Below, in pieces: positions 1-8,900 of a stretch of DNA of 64,000 nucleotides. The stretch spans positions 1 to 64,000 of the forward strand of contig NZ_LGDV01000202.1 of NCBI RefSeq assembly GCF_001280015.1, in the 5' to 3' direction. The notes beneath the pieces were generated by a model. It saw only the letters and a program-made list of their open reading frames with translations, did not search any database and was not told the origin of the DNA. Within the stretch, counting starts at the first letter, position 1, and the number at the start of each line of letters is the position of its first letter. Made by a program: the position numbers and the translations under genes. The stretch comes from Streptomyces sp. MMG1121 (GTDB lineage: Bacteria > Actinomycetota > Actinomycetes > Streptomycetales > Streptomycetaceae).

Positions 1-641
1 CGGGCCACAAGCGCACCCACCTCGGCGGACAGGGCGGGCTCGAGGCGCTCGTGCACCGACAGGGAGTCGTCACCGAGGGCCCGCGCGGCGGCCAGGACGG
101 CCGGGCGACGCGCCTTGGGGACCCCGTCGGCGGCACGCTCGTACAGCCGGGCGCCCTCCTCCAGGACCAGCTCGGTGTCGATGCCGGCCGGGATCTTGAT
201 GCGTGCGTGGCGGTGCCAGGTGGCCAGCGGATCGGACCAGGCCTCCACGGTGTACGTCCAGCGGCCGGGCGCGCCCGCGGTGACCGTGGCGCCCCAGCGG
301 TCGGTGCCCGGGGCGAGTTCCCGCATCGGCGTCCACGGGCCTCGGCGGCCCTTCGGGCCACGCAGGACCACGTTCGCCGCGACGGCGTCGTGTCCCTCCC
401 GGAAGACGGTGGCCGACACCTCGAACGACTCACCGGTCACCGCCTTGGCCGGCCTGCGCCCGTGCTGGACCACGGGGCGCACGTCGAGGACGGGGATTCG
501 GCCGAAAGTGGTGGCCGGCCGAGGTGACGAACGCTTCCCGGCCTCGCCGGGCTTTACGGATTTCTTGCCCGTTGCCTTCTTGCCTGCTTCCGGGGTCCTG
601 CTGTTTGTCGGGGGTGCTGACGAGTGGTGCGTGGCGGGCAT
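1..641 (-). CDS. glgE: GlgE maltosyltransferase, N-terminal part (cut by window edge)
   Basis: Alpha-1,4-glucan:maltose-1-phosphate maltosyltransferase, which extends alpha-glucans from maltose-1-phosphate in the cytoplasm. The reverse-strand reading starts at ATG 641 with MPATHHSSAPP and stays open to base 1, about 213 codons. A Lys/Pro-rich leader is followed by the conserved GlgE opening: GRIPVLDVRPVV, then ESFEVSATVFREGHD, RWGATVTAG and RHARIKIPAGIDTELVLEEG. These belong to the N-terminal beta-sandwich (domain N) of the family; the catalytic GH13 barrel lies outside the window. The gene diverges from glgP, an arrangement I recall from S. coelicolor. The leader of about 35 residues rich in Lys and Pro looks longer than in homologues I remember, so the start could be internal. 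Confidence 0.93.
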   Translation of the reverse strand, partial: MPATHHSSAPPTNSRTPEAGKKATGKKSVKPGEAGKRSSPRPATTFGRIPVLDVRPVVQHGRRPAKAVTGESFEVSATVFREGHDAVAANVVLRGPKGRRGPWTPMRELAPGTDRWGATVTAGAPGRWTYTVEAWSDPLATWHRHARIKIPAGIDTELVLEEGARLYERAADGVPKARRPAVLAAARALGDDSLSVHERLEPALSAEVGALVA

Positions 642-919
642 GACCGCTCCTGTCCGCGTCAACGTGGGTGTGGGCGGATGGATGTGGGGAGGTGGGTCCT
701 GCGAGGTGCTGGGGTGCGCCTGTGGAGTGTGTACCGCAGGAGCCTTCCCACCGTGTTCGGGTGGGCAATCCGGCACTTTGTTAACTACTCACGCGTATGT
801 CCACCCACAAGACCGGTTGCCTTTCCGGATGCCCCGTGGCCGCCGTTCCATGCCCCGACACCCCGCCGGGACACGTCCCCACCGACCCCCCGGTAACCAC
901 TACCGTCGACAGTGACGAC

Positions 920-943
920 GAGACGTACAGCGCCGTACGTCTC
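920..943. promoter_or_regulatory. Inverted repeat in the glgE-glgP divergent region
   Basis: GAGACGTAC, a 6-base loop and GTACGTCTC form a perfect 9-bp inverted repeat ending 18 bases before the glgP ribosome site (AGGTGG at 961). The 328-base gap 642-969 holds no gene and must contain both divergent promoters. The repeat could be an operator or a 5'-leader hairpin; the sequence does not decide. Confidence 0.4.
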
Positions 944-969
944 ACCCCGTAACGCGTCCGAGGTGGAAT

Positions 970-3588
970 GTGAAGGCGATCCGTCGGTTCACCGTCCGTC
1001 CCGTTCTCCCCGAACCCCTCCGGCCGCTGAGCGACCTGGCGCGCAATCTGCGCTGGTCCTGGCATGCGGAAACGCGCGATCTGTTCCAGTCCGTCGACCC
1101 CGAGCGGTGGGCCGCCGCCGAGGGGGACCCGGTACGGCTGCTGGGCAGTGTGCGGCCGGCGCGGCTGGCCCAGCTGGCGGGGGACCGGCGGTTCCTGCGC
1201 CGGCTGACCGCCGTGGCCGACGACCTCGACGACTATCTGACCGGGGAGCGCTGGTACCAGGCACAGGCGGACGGGCTGCCCGCCGCCGTCGCCTACTTCT
1301 CCCCGGAGTTCGGCATCACGGCCGCGCTGCCCCAGTACTCCGGCGGCCTCGGCATCCTCGCCGGCGACCACCTCAAGGCCGCCAGCGACCTGGGCGTACC
1401 CCTGATCGGTGTCGGTCTCCTCTACCGGCACGGATACTTCCGGCAGACCCTGTCCCGCGACGGCTGGCAGCAGGAGCACTACCCGGTGCTCGACCCCAAC
1501 GAGCTGCCCCTCACCCGGCTGAAGGAGCCCGACGGCACCCCCGCGCAGGTCTCGCTCGCCCTGCCCGGCGGCAAGGCGCTGCTCGCGCGGATCTGGCTGG
1601 CCCAGGTGGGCCGGGTGCCGCTGCTGCTGCTCGACTCGGACGTGGAGGAGAACGACCTCGGCGAGCGCGGGGTGACCGACCGGCTCTACGGCGGCGGCGG
1701 GGAGCACCGGCTGCTCCAGGAGATGCTGCTCGGAATAGGGGGTGTGCGGGCGGTGCGGACGTACTGCCGGCTCACCGGGCAACCGGAGCCGGAGGTGTTC
1801 CACACCAACGAGGGGCACGCGGGCTTCCTCGGCCTGGAGCGGATCGCCGAACTGTCCGCGGGCGGACTGGACTTCGACTCGGCACTGGAGTCCGTACGCG
1901 GCGGCACGGTCTTCACCACCCACACCCCCGTCCCGGCCGGCATCGACCGTTTCGACCGGGAGCTGGTCGGCCGCCACTTCGGGCCCGATGCCGAACTGCC
2001 CGGCATCGACGTCCAGCGGATCCTCGCCCTCGGCATGGAGACCTACCCGGGCGGTGAGGCCAACCTGTTCAACATGGCCGTGATGGGGCTCAGGCTGGCC
2101 CAGCGGGCCAACGGGGTGTCACTGCTGCACGGACAGGTCAGCCGGGAGATGTTCGCGGGGCTGTGGCCGGGATTCGACGCCGAGGAGGTGCCGATCACCT
2201 CCGTCACCAACGGGGTGCACGCGCCGACCTGGATGGCGCCCGAGGTGCTGCGGCTCGGGGCCCGGGAGGTCGGGGCCCAGCGGGCCGAGGACGCGCTGAC
2301 CGTCGGCGGCTCCGAACGCTGGGACTCGGTCGCGGAGATCCCGGACGAGGAGGTCTGGGAGCTGCGCCGCACCCTGCGCGAACAGCTGGTGCTGGAGGTA
2401 CGGGACCGGCTGCGCGCCTCCTGGCGTCAACGGGGGGCCGGAAACGCCGAGTTGGGCTGGATCGAGGGGGTGCTCGACCCGGACGTACTGACGATCGGCT
2501 TCGCCCGCCGGGTCCCGTCGTACAAACGCCTGACCCTGATGCTGCGCGACCGCGACCGTCTGATGGAGCTGCTCCTGCATCCCGAGCGCCCGGTGCAGAT
2601 CGTCGTCGCGGGCAAGGCGCATCCGGCGGACGACGGCGGCAAGCGGCTCGTCCAGGAACTGGTCCGCTTCGCCGACGACCCGAGGGTCCGCCACCGGATC
2701 GTCTTCCTCCCCGACTACGGCATGGCGATGGCGCAGAAGCTCTACCCGGGCTGTGACATCTGGCTGAACAATCCGCTCAGGCCCCTGGAGGCCTGCGGCA
2801 CGAGCGGAATGAAGGCGGCCCTCAACGGCTGTCTGAACCTCTCCGTCCTGGACGGCTGGTGGGACGAGTGGTTCCAGCCGGACTTCGGCTGGGCCATCCC
2901 GACGGCGGACGGCGCGGGCACGGACCCGGACCGGCGCGACGACATCGAGGCGGCGGCGTTGTACGACCTCCTCGAACAGCGGATCACCCCCCGCTTCTAC
3001 GAACGCGGACGCGCCGGACTGCCCGACCGCTGGATCCAGATGGTCCGCCAGACCCTCACCCTGCTGGGCCCGAAGGTGCTGGCCGGGCGCATGGTCCGGG
3101 AGTACGTCGACCGGCTCTACGCCCCCGCCGCGCAGGCGCACCGCGCACTGACCCCGGACACCGCGCGCGTACTGGCCGAGTGGAAGACGCGGGTGCGGGC
3201 GGCCTGGCCCGGGGTGAGCGTCGACCACGTCGAGACGACCGCGACGACGGCCACGGCGGAACTGGGCACGACCGTGAGCCTGCGGGTGCGGGTCGCTCTG
3301 GGCGAGCTGAGTCCGGACGACGTGGAGGTCCAGGCGGTGTCGGGGCGGGTGGACGCGGAGGACCACATCACGGACGCGACGGTCGTTCCACTGAAGCCGA
3401 CGGGAGCCCCGGACCTGGAGGGCCGGCTGCTGTACGAGGGCCCGCTCTCCCTGGACCGCACGGGCCCCTACGGCTACACGGTCCGCATCCTCCCGGCGCA
3501 CCGGTTGCTCGCCTCGACCGCGGAGATGGGGCTGGTGGCGGTGCCGGTGGGGGATGTGGGGGAGGGGGTGGGGGTGTTGTTGCGGTAG
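970..3588 (+). CDS. glgP: Alpha-glucan (glycogen) phosphorylase
   Basis: PLP-dependent phosphorylase that releases glucose-1-phosphate from glycogen or related alpha-glucans. 872 residues, the size of the shorter actinobacterial/archaeal phosphorylase class. The N-terminal DUF3417-type segment is followed by YFSPEFGITAALPQYSGGLG (the phosphorylase opening loop), HTNEGHAGFLGLERI and TTHTPVPAGIDRF. In the C-terminal half, EACGTSGMKAALNG carries the PLP lysine at about K615. GTG 970 is chosen because AGGTGG sits just upstream. Transcription likely ends at the hairpin at 3621. Its partner enzymes are GlgE next door and GlgX about 28 kb away. Confidence 0.95.
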   Translation: MKAIRRFTVRPVLPEPLRPLSDLARNLRWSWHAETRDLFQSVDPERWAAAEGDPVRLLGSVRPARLAQLAGDRRFLRRLTAVADDLDDYLTGERWYQAQADGLPAAVAYFSPEFGITAALPQYSGGLGILAGDHLKAASDLGVPLIGVGLLYRHGYFRQTLSRDGWQQEHYPVLDPNELPLTRLKEPDGTPAQVSLALPGGKALLARIWLAQVGRVPLLLLDSDVEENDLGERGVTDRLYGGGGEHRLLQEMLLGIGGVRAVRTYCRLTGQPEPEVFHTNEGHAGFLGLERIAELSAGGLDFDSALESVRGGTVFTTHTPVPAGIDRFDRELVGRHFGPDAELPGIDVQRILALGMETYPGGEANLFNMAVMGLRLAQRANGVSLLHGQVSREMFAGLWPGFDAEEVPITSVTNGVHAPTWMAPEVLRLGAREVGAQRAEDALTVGGSERWDSVAEIPDEEVWELRRTLREQLVLEVRDRLRASWRQRGAGNAELGWIEGVLDPDVLTIGFARRVPSYKRLTLMLRDRDRLMELLLHPERPVQIVVAGKAHPADDGGKRLVQELVRFADDPRVRHRIVFLPDYGMAMAQKLYPGCDIWLNNPLRPLEACGTSGMKAALNGCLNLSVLDGWWDEWFQPDFGWAIPTADGAGTDPDRRDDIEAAALYDLLEQRITPRFYERGRAGLPDRWIQMVRQTLTLLGPKVLAGRMVREYVDRLYAPAAQAHRALTPDTARVLAEWKTRVRAAWPGVSVDHVETTATTATAELGTTVSLRVRVALGELSPDDVEVQAVSGRVDAEDHITDATVVPLKPTGAPDLEGRLLYEGPLSLDRTGPYGYTVRILPAHRLLASTAEMGLVAVPVGDVGEGVGVLLR

Positions 3589-3620
3589 GGGCCCTTTGTG
3601 GGGCGGCGGGGACCGGACGA

Positions 3621-3659
3621 CTGCGCCTGCTGCTGTCTCTACGGCAGCAGCGGGCGCAG
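3621..3659. terminator. Bidirectional terminator between glgP and the minus-strand gene
   Basis: CTGCGCCTGCTGCTG (3621-3635) pairs with CAGCAGCGGGCGCAG (3645-3659) over 15 positions with one G:U-type mismatch and a 9-base loop. It lies between two convergent genes and can serve both. The stop codon of the frameshifted minus-strand gene falls in the loop. Confidence 0.75.
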
Positions 3660-3900
3660 TCCCGAGCAGTCGTTCCCACCGGCCGGGTCCGGGGTGTACG
3701 GCCAGTAGACGGTCGCCAGCAGCACCAGCGCGAGCGGGACGGCCGGCACGGCGGACACCGCCGCGATTGCAGTTCCGGTACGAGTCGGAGCTGACGGCGA
3801 GGTGCGCGACGAGCAGAGCGGCGGTGACGGCCGTCAGCAGCGGGACGAGCGGCGCGCGTCGCGGCTGGGATGTGTGGGTGGGAGCGGTCGTGATCAACAA
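3639..3900 (-). pseudogene. Small membrane protein, frameshifted
   Basis: The reverse strand from a TTG at 3900 reads MLITTAPTHTSQPRRAPLVP and then a hydrophobic stretch up to VAHLAVSSDSY. In that frame the sequence then turns into arginine-rich nonsense. One base over, the frame continues sensibly as GTAIAAVSAVPAVPLALVLL, then ATVYWPYTPDPAGGNDCSGL, and stops at 3639. The second frame has no start codon of its own, since a TGA closes it upstream. Joined, they give a protein of about 85 residues with two membrane segments and a short extracytoplasmic tail with Cys. The break lies near 3780. It may be a real lesion, a sequencing error or recoding. It abuts the end of the ATPase gene, suggesting an operon. 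Function unknown. Confidence 0.55.
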
Positions 3901-3901
3901 G

Positions 3902-4312
3902 CTAGGCCGGGGGAAATTGGCACCACACGAACTTGCCCCGATTTCCGAACCGGGTCGAGGGCTGCCAGCCCCAGTACTCCGCGCATGCGCTGACCAGGCC
4001 TAGCCCTCGCCCCTCCTCCGCCTCACCCACCCCGTCCATCGGCTGTGGCGGTTCCGGTGGCTCCGGGTCCGTGTCCCAGGCTCCGATCCAGACCATCCCC
4101 TCCGCCGACCGGCGAACTCTGAGGGCGGCGGGGCCCTTCGTATGGCGTACTGCGTTGGAGACCAACTCCGCGGCGAGGAGTTCGGCGGTGTCAACGAGCC
4201 CGATCAGCCCGTGCATGGTCAGGATCAGGCGCAGAGTGCGGCGGCAGATGGTGACGGCTCTGAGGTCATTGGGGATGCAGAGGGTGTAGTCCCAGGACTC
4301 GGATTCGGGCAT
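3902..4312 (-). CDS. HATPase_c regulator, RsbW/SpoIIAB-like (whiJ-locus ATPase)
   Basis: 136 residues from ATG 4312, preceded by CGGAG at a 7-base spacing; a GTG at 4345 is possible but less well placed. The GHKL ATP-binding fold is visible: the N-box in AAELVSNAVRHTKGP and the glycine-rich box GRGLGLVSACAEYWGW. Such single-domain serine kinases act as anti-sigma factors or partners of other regulators in the cytoplasm. It diverges from an XRE-DUF5753 gene followed by a DUF397 gene, the classic whiJ/abaA-like triad of streptomycetes, whose members tune development or antibiotic production. The specific target of this copy is unknown. Confidence 0.8.
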   Translation of the reverse strand: MPESESWDYTLCIPNDLRAVTICRRTLRLILTMHGLIGLVDTAELLAAELVSNAVRHTKGPAALRVRRSAEGMVWIGAWDTDPEPPEPPQPMDGVGEAEEGRGLGLVSACAEYWGWQPSTRFGNRGKFVWCQFPPA

Positions 4313-4435
4313 GCGACAACTCCGTTCGGTAACCGGGGATTTCACGCATGGTGGCCTTGCCGCGGCCGTCGTGGCAGGGCGGAGCGGTGCACTTCCATTG
4401 CGTGTGCGTTACGTCACCGACGGTAGGGCGCAATG

Positions 4436-4465
4436 TTGGCCCCATGCAAGTGGCTGCCGTAATCT
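4436..4465 (+). promoter_or_regulatory. Candidate promoter of the XRE-DUF397 pair
   Basis: TTGGCC (4436-4441) and TAATCT (4460-4465) with an 18-base spacer resemble vegetative -35/-10 boxes, about 50 bases before the XRE start. Eye match only. Confidence 0.3.
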
Positions 4466-4516
4466 TGCCCTCGAACGAGGTGCTGTCCCAGGGCAGTTGT
4501 GCTCAAGGAGGAAGCC

Positions 4517-5368
4517 ATGCCGCGCAGGCAACGGGCCACTGCACGTCAGGAGCGTCTGGGGATTGAGCTGCGCAAGCTCCGTGAGGCTTCAGGCCTCAGG
4601 GGGCGTGAGGCCGCGGCACTGCTCGGGACCGACGCCGCACGGGTGAGTCAGATCGAGAGCGGGCTGGCGGGCGTGAGTGAGGCGCGCGTGCGGCAGCTTG
4701 CGGCTCACTACTCCTGCACGGACGATGAGTTGATCACCGCGCTGGTAGCCATGGCGGCCGACCGGACGCGCGGCTGGTGGGAGGAGTATCTGGGCCTGCT
4801 GCCGACTTCGTTCCTGGATCTGGCCGAGTTGGAGTATCACGCTACGTACCGACTCGATGTGGAGTTCTTGCACGTGCCGGGTCTCTTCCAGACGGAGGAC
4901 TACGCCCGGGCCATCTTCTCGTACCGCGTTCCCGAACTGCCCCCGGACGACCTGGAGCTGCGCGTTCGGCACCGGTTGCAGCGCAGGGTGATCATTGAGG
5001 GGTCCCCGCTCACCCCGTATGAGGCTGTGATCCACGAAGCTGCACTGCGCATCATGGTCGGCAGCCGCGGCACGGCGCGGGCTCAGCTCACCCGCATCCT
5101 CGAACTGGCCGAAGCCGACCACATCACCGTACGTGTCATCCCCTTCGATCTGGAGGGCTTCGCCGGAGCCACGAACGCGATGATGTACGTGGGTGGTGCC
5201 GTACCCAAGCTGGACACAGCCGTCCGTGACGCGCCCCAGGGCGCGGGCTTCATCGATTCCGAGGCCCAACTCGGCGCCTTTCGTACGCTCTTCCGTAAAG
5301 TGGAGGCTGTGTCACTCGCCCCTGAGCGGTCGCGTGACTTCATCCACAGGCTGGCGAAGGAGCTGTGA
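4517..5368 (+). CDS. XRE-family regulator with DUF5753 (WhiJ/Scr1-like)
   Basis: 283 residues from ATG 4517, with AAGGAGG 6 bases upstream fixing the start. The N-terminal helix-turn-helix covers about residues 12-65 (LRKLREASGLRGREAAALLG, then ARVSQIESG). The C-terminal DUF5753 domain is marked by WEEYLGLLPT, EFLHVPGLFQTEDYARAI and a closing FRTLFRKVEAVSL. Family members are DNA-binding repressors that work with a small DUF397 protein encoded next to them. The gene overlaps the DUF397 gene by four bases (GTGA), so the two are translationally coupled. It diverges from the ATPase gene at 3902-4312. Confidence 0.9.
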   Translation: MPRRQRATARQERLGIELRKLREASGLRGREAAALLGTDAARVSQIESGLAGVSEARVRQLAAHYSCTDDELITALVAMAADRTRGWWEEYLGLLPTSFLDLAELEYHATYRLDVEFLHVPGLFQTEDYARAIFSYRVPELPPDDLELRVRHRLQRRVIIEGSPLTPYEAVIHEAALRIMVGSRGTARAQLTRILELAEADHITVRVIPFDLEGFAGATNAMMYVGGAVPKLDTAVRDAPQGAGFIDSEAQLGAFRTLFRKVEAVSLAPERSRDFIHRLAKEL

Positions 5369-5571
5369 GGCGCGCCGTGACCACCCTCGACAACTGGCAG
5401 AAGTCGTCCTACTCGGGCAGTGGTGACGGCAACAACTGCATCGAGATCGCCCACCGGGGCAATTGCATAGCTGTCCGCGACTCCAAGGCCCCGGCCTGGG
5501 TAACTCTCACCTTCCCTGTCGGCGCCTTTGCCCCTTTCGTCTCGGCCCTGAAGACCTCCTCCATGCGCTGA
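5365..5571 (+). CDS. DUF397 small protein (WhiJ-locus partner)
   Basis: Up to 68 residues: WQKSSYSGSGDGNNCIEIA, NCIAVRDSK and a final FVSALKTSSM are typical of DUF397, which binds or modulates the neighbouring DUF5753 regulator. The GTG at 5365 overlaps the XRE stop (GTGA); a second GTG at 5377, giving MTTLDNWQ, is the commoner start in relatives. Residues near the middle are shortened compared with the usual FxxFLxxVR ending. The function follows from the locus type, not from a known reaction. Confidence 0.85.
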   Translation: MRRAVTTLDNWQKSSYSGSGDGNNCIEIAHRGNCIAVRDSKAPAWVTLTFPVGAFAPFVSALKTSSMR

Positions 5572-5703
5572 GTGGCTGCGTGTGAACCTCGCCGGCAAGA
5601 CTCTCGGTCACAACTCCGACTACACAGACCCGGGTGCCCCGAGTCCCACCCAGTCATCTTCGAGGCATAAATGCCATGCTTGGGGCGGGAAATTCGGTAC
5701 CGT

Positions 5704-5916
5704 CTAGAGGTCGATTGGGCGGTAGGCAAGTGCCTGGTTCACTACTTCTTCCGCTGTCAATGGAGGGTCGGAGAAGTAGATCAGGTCCGAAACTCGCGGA
5801 TGGAGAACACTCGCCCTCAGCTCTTCCAGGAGGCGATCCTCCTCTTCTTCCGGCAGTCTGGCATCGATGAGCTGCTGAACGATATGAACGAGTTCCTCGC
5901 GCTCCTTCTGCGGCAT
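5704..5916 (-). CDS. Colicin E/pyocin-type DNase immunity protein (Im9-like)
   Basis: 70 residues. The region around residues 35-50, VLHPRVSDLIYFSDPPLTAE, matches helix III of the Im2/Im7/Im8/Im9 family (in Im9 HPSGSDLIYYPKE), including the Asp and first Tyr that contact the DNase; the second Tyr is Phe here. The N-terminal part is acidic (LPEEEEDRLLEEL), as expected for a protein that binds a basic DNase. The gene starts 30 bases after the stop of the RHS-DNase gene, with CTGGAGG before ATG 5916, so it is co-expressed with the toxin it should neutralise. Base composition is lower in GC than the surrounding genes. The length is slightly below that of E. coli Im proteins (about 86). Confidence 0.85.
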   Translation of the reverse strand: MPQKEREELVHIVQQLIDARLPEEEEDRLLEELRASVLHPRVSDLIYFSDPPLTAEEVVNQALAYRPIDL

Positions 5917-5946
5917 GACTTTCGATCCTCCAGTTCGAAGCTACTG

Positions 5947-8900
5947 TCACTTTCCGAAATGATAACTGCCATCCAGTATCTCTTTATGGTAGCGCGGTGT
6001 GACAACAATGATGTTATCTAGGTCGTAAACCCCTCCGCCACGCTGGATGGGCTGAACATGGTGAAGCTCGTATCTTCCCCTGCCGCCTGTCCACTGTCCT
6101 GTTACCGTAAACGGCGCCTTACCTTCCGACATGGCGGTTTGGCCTGACGGGGAGAACTGCCTGGCCAATTCTGGATTCTTCGAAACCTCTTCCCAGAAAG
6201 CTGAACGGAATTCGTTGAAGTTATTGAACTGCCTTCCTTTCAGTGATCTAGCTACCTGTCCGGGAATTCTTCCCACGTTTCCTTCGGACCCCTTCAGCCA
6301 TGCACCGTCGACATCTCGCAGTGAGTGTCCTCCAGTCGCGGATCCTGGAGATTTTCTAAGCTCTTCGGCGCTCTTCCGGGCCCCAAAGCATGGTGTCAGA
6401 CCCAGCGGGTCGATCCACGCATGGGGATTGTCCACGTACGCAGAAGGATTGGGTGCGGGGGTCAGGCCCATGGGGTCCGGGGTGACGTACCGCGCGGCTT
6501 CGGGGTCGTAATGGCGGAAGTAGTTGTAGTGGAGGCTGGTTTCCGGGTCGTAGTACTGGCCTGGGAAGCGTAGAGGTGTGTAGGTCGTGCTGTTTACTGT
6601 CCACGCCGTGGTTCCCCACAGGGTGCTTCGGGTACGCCAGGCGATGTCGCCCTGTTCGTCGATGAGTTCGTTCGGGGTGCCGACGAGGTCGGTGACGATG
6701 GCGAAGAAGCGGGAGTCGATGTCCTGCTGCGGGGCGTCGGCCTCCGTGATGCGCTCCGTCTGGGCGAGGGGGCGTAGTCCCTGGTGGTCCCAGGTGAGGG
6801 TGACCGGGTTGGGGAGGCCGGAGGAAGTTGTTGTCTGTTCGCAGAGCGTGGTGCCGTCCCAAGTGAAATCCACCCTTTCCAGCACCGTTTCAGCGTTATC
6901 CGCCAGGCGGAGTTTGGCCGTGCGGCGGCCCAGCGGGTCGTAGGTGTAGCGCCAGCGGGTGCCGTCCGGGGTGGTCACCGAGGTGAGGTGGTCCTCGGCG
7001 TCCCACTCGTAGCGCCAGGTATCAGGCTTCCTCGACAGGCGGGTCTTCTGGCGGAGGGTGATGCGGCCGAGCGCGTCGTGTTCGTAGCGGACGTTGCCCG
7101 CTCGGGTGATGCGGGTGCCCGCATAGGTACGCGAGCCCGTTGCCTCGGCACCAGGATGCGTCGCCGGCCAGTCGGCCTGTGTCTGGTTGCCCGCCTCGTC
7201 GTAGGCGTACCGCTCCGTCCAGCCGGCCGCGTGGACCGCCGTCACCCGGCCCGTCGCGTCCAGGTCGAAGCGGCGGGTGCCGGACAGGTGGTCCTCGATG
7301 CCGATCACGTTGCCGTCGGCCCGGTACGAGTACGCCCGGTGCTGGACCCTTCGGCCCTCGGCGCCGGTCACCGACTGGGTCGTCAGGCGCCCCAGTGGGT
7401 CGAAGGTGTGCTCCAGCAGCACCGACTCACCGACCTGCCGGGTCAGTTCACGGCCCGCCTCGTCGTACGTGAAGTCGATGGGCCGGCCCGATGCCACCAT
7501 GCCCGTACGGCGGCCTGCCGCGTCGTACGACCAGGTCGAGACGGCGCCTGTCGGTGTGGTGCGGCCCGTGCGGCGGCCCAGCGCGTCGTAGGTGTACTTC
7601 AGCGTACGGCCGTCGACCGTCTCCGAGTGCAGGCGGCCGTGGCGGTCGCGCAGCAGTGTCAGTGCGGTGCCGTCGGGGCCGACCGCTTGGGCCAGTTGGT
7701 CCGTGAAGTCGTAGGCGTACGTCGTGACCTGTCCCGCCGCGTTCTTGCGGAGCACCTGGCCCAGTTCGTTCCGCTCGAAGGACACGACCTGGCCGAGTGT
7801 GTTCCGCCGCGACACCAGGCGTCCTGCCGCGTCATACGCGTACGTCAGCGTTCGGTCGTCGAAGTCCGTCTCCGACTTGAGGCGTCCTGCCGGGTCGTAC
7901 TCGTACTCCCATGTCAGGCCCTGTGGGTTCGTGACCCTCGTCAGGCGCAGTTCCGTGTCGTGGGCGAATTCGTAGCGGACGCCGTCCGGGCCCGTACGGG
8001 CGGTCAGCAGGTCGAAGTCGGTGTACTCGAAACGGGAGATGCCGCCGAGGGCGTCGGTGTGGCTCGTGCAGTTGCCCTCGCCGTCGTATGTCCACGACTC
8101 GGTCGTACCGTCGGGAGACGTCAGACGGGTCAAGTGGCCTTCGATCGTCCACGCCAGCAGTGTCGTGGCGCCGGTCGCGTCCGTGATCGCGGTGGGGTGG
8201 CCCAAAGCGTCCCGTTGGTATCGGGTCACCGCCCCCAGCGGGCCCGCCACCTCTGTCGGCAGGCCCGCGCGGTCACAGACCACTGTCGTCGTGGTTCCCA
8301 GTGGATCGGTCACGGACGCCAGGTGGCCGGCCTCGTTGTACGTGAACCGGGTCGTCTGGCCCGCCGGATCCATCACCGACGTGCGGTTGCCCCGTTCGTC
8401 GTACGTCTGGCGGATCACCGTGCCGTCCGGGTTCACCACCTTCACCGGCAGACCCAGGGCGTTGTACTCCGCCCTCGACTCGCGGCCGTCCGGGCGGATG
8501 ACGCGGGTGGGATTGCCCGCCTCGTCGTACTCGCACGCCGTCGTGTGCCCCAGGGGGTCCGTCGCGGAGAGAAGGCGGTTGTAGCGGTCGCGGACGTATC
8601 GTGTGGTCGCGCCCACGGCGTCCGTCTCGGCGGTCACCTGGCAGCGGCTGTTGATCAGGTAACGGGTGGTGTGGCCTTGTGAGTCGGTGACGGTCGTGGT
8701 GTGTTCGCCGGTGGCGGGGTCCGTCGGCCCGTAGGCGAAGGCTGAACGCAGGTGGCCGGCGGCGCCGGACTGACGGATGCAGCGGTCCCGGTCGTCGTAG
8801 GCGTAGGTGAAGTGGCGGTCGTTGGTGTCCGTCCAGGATGTGATGCGGCCTTGGTCGTCGTAGCTGAAGGCGGTGGGACGGCCAGAGGAGTTGAAGACCT

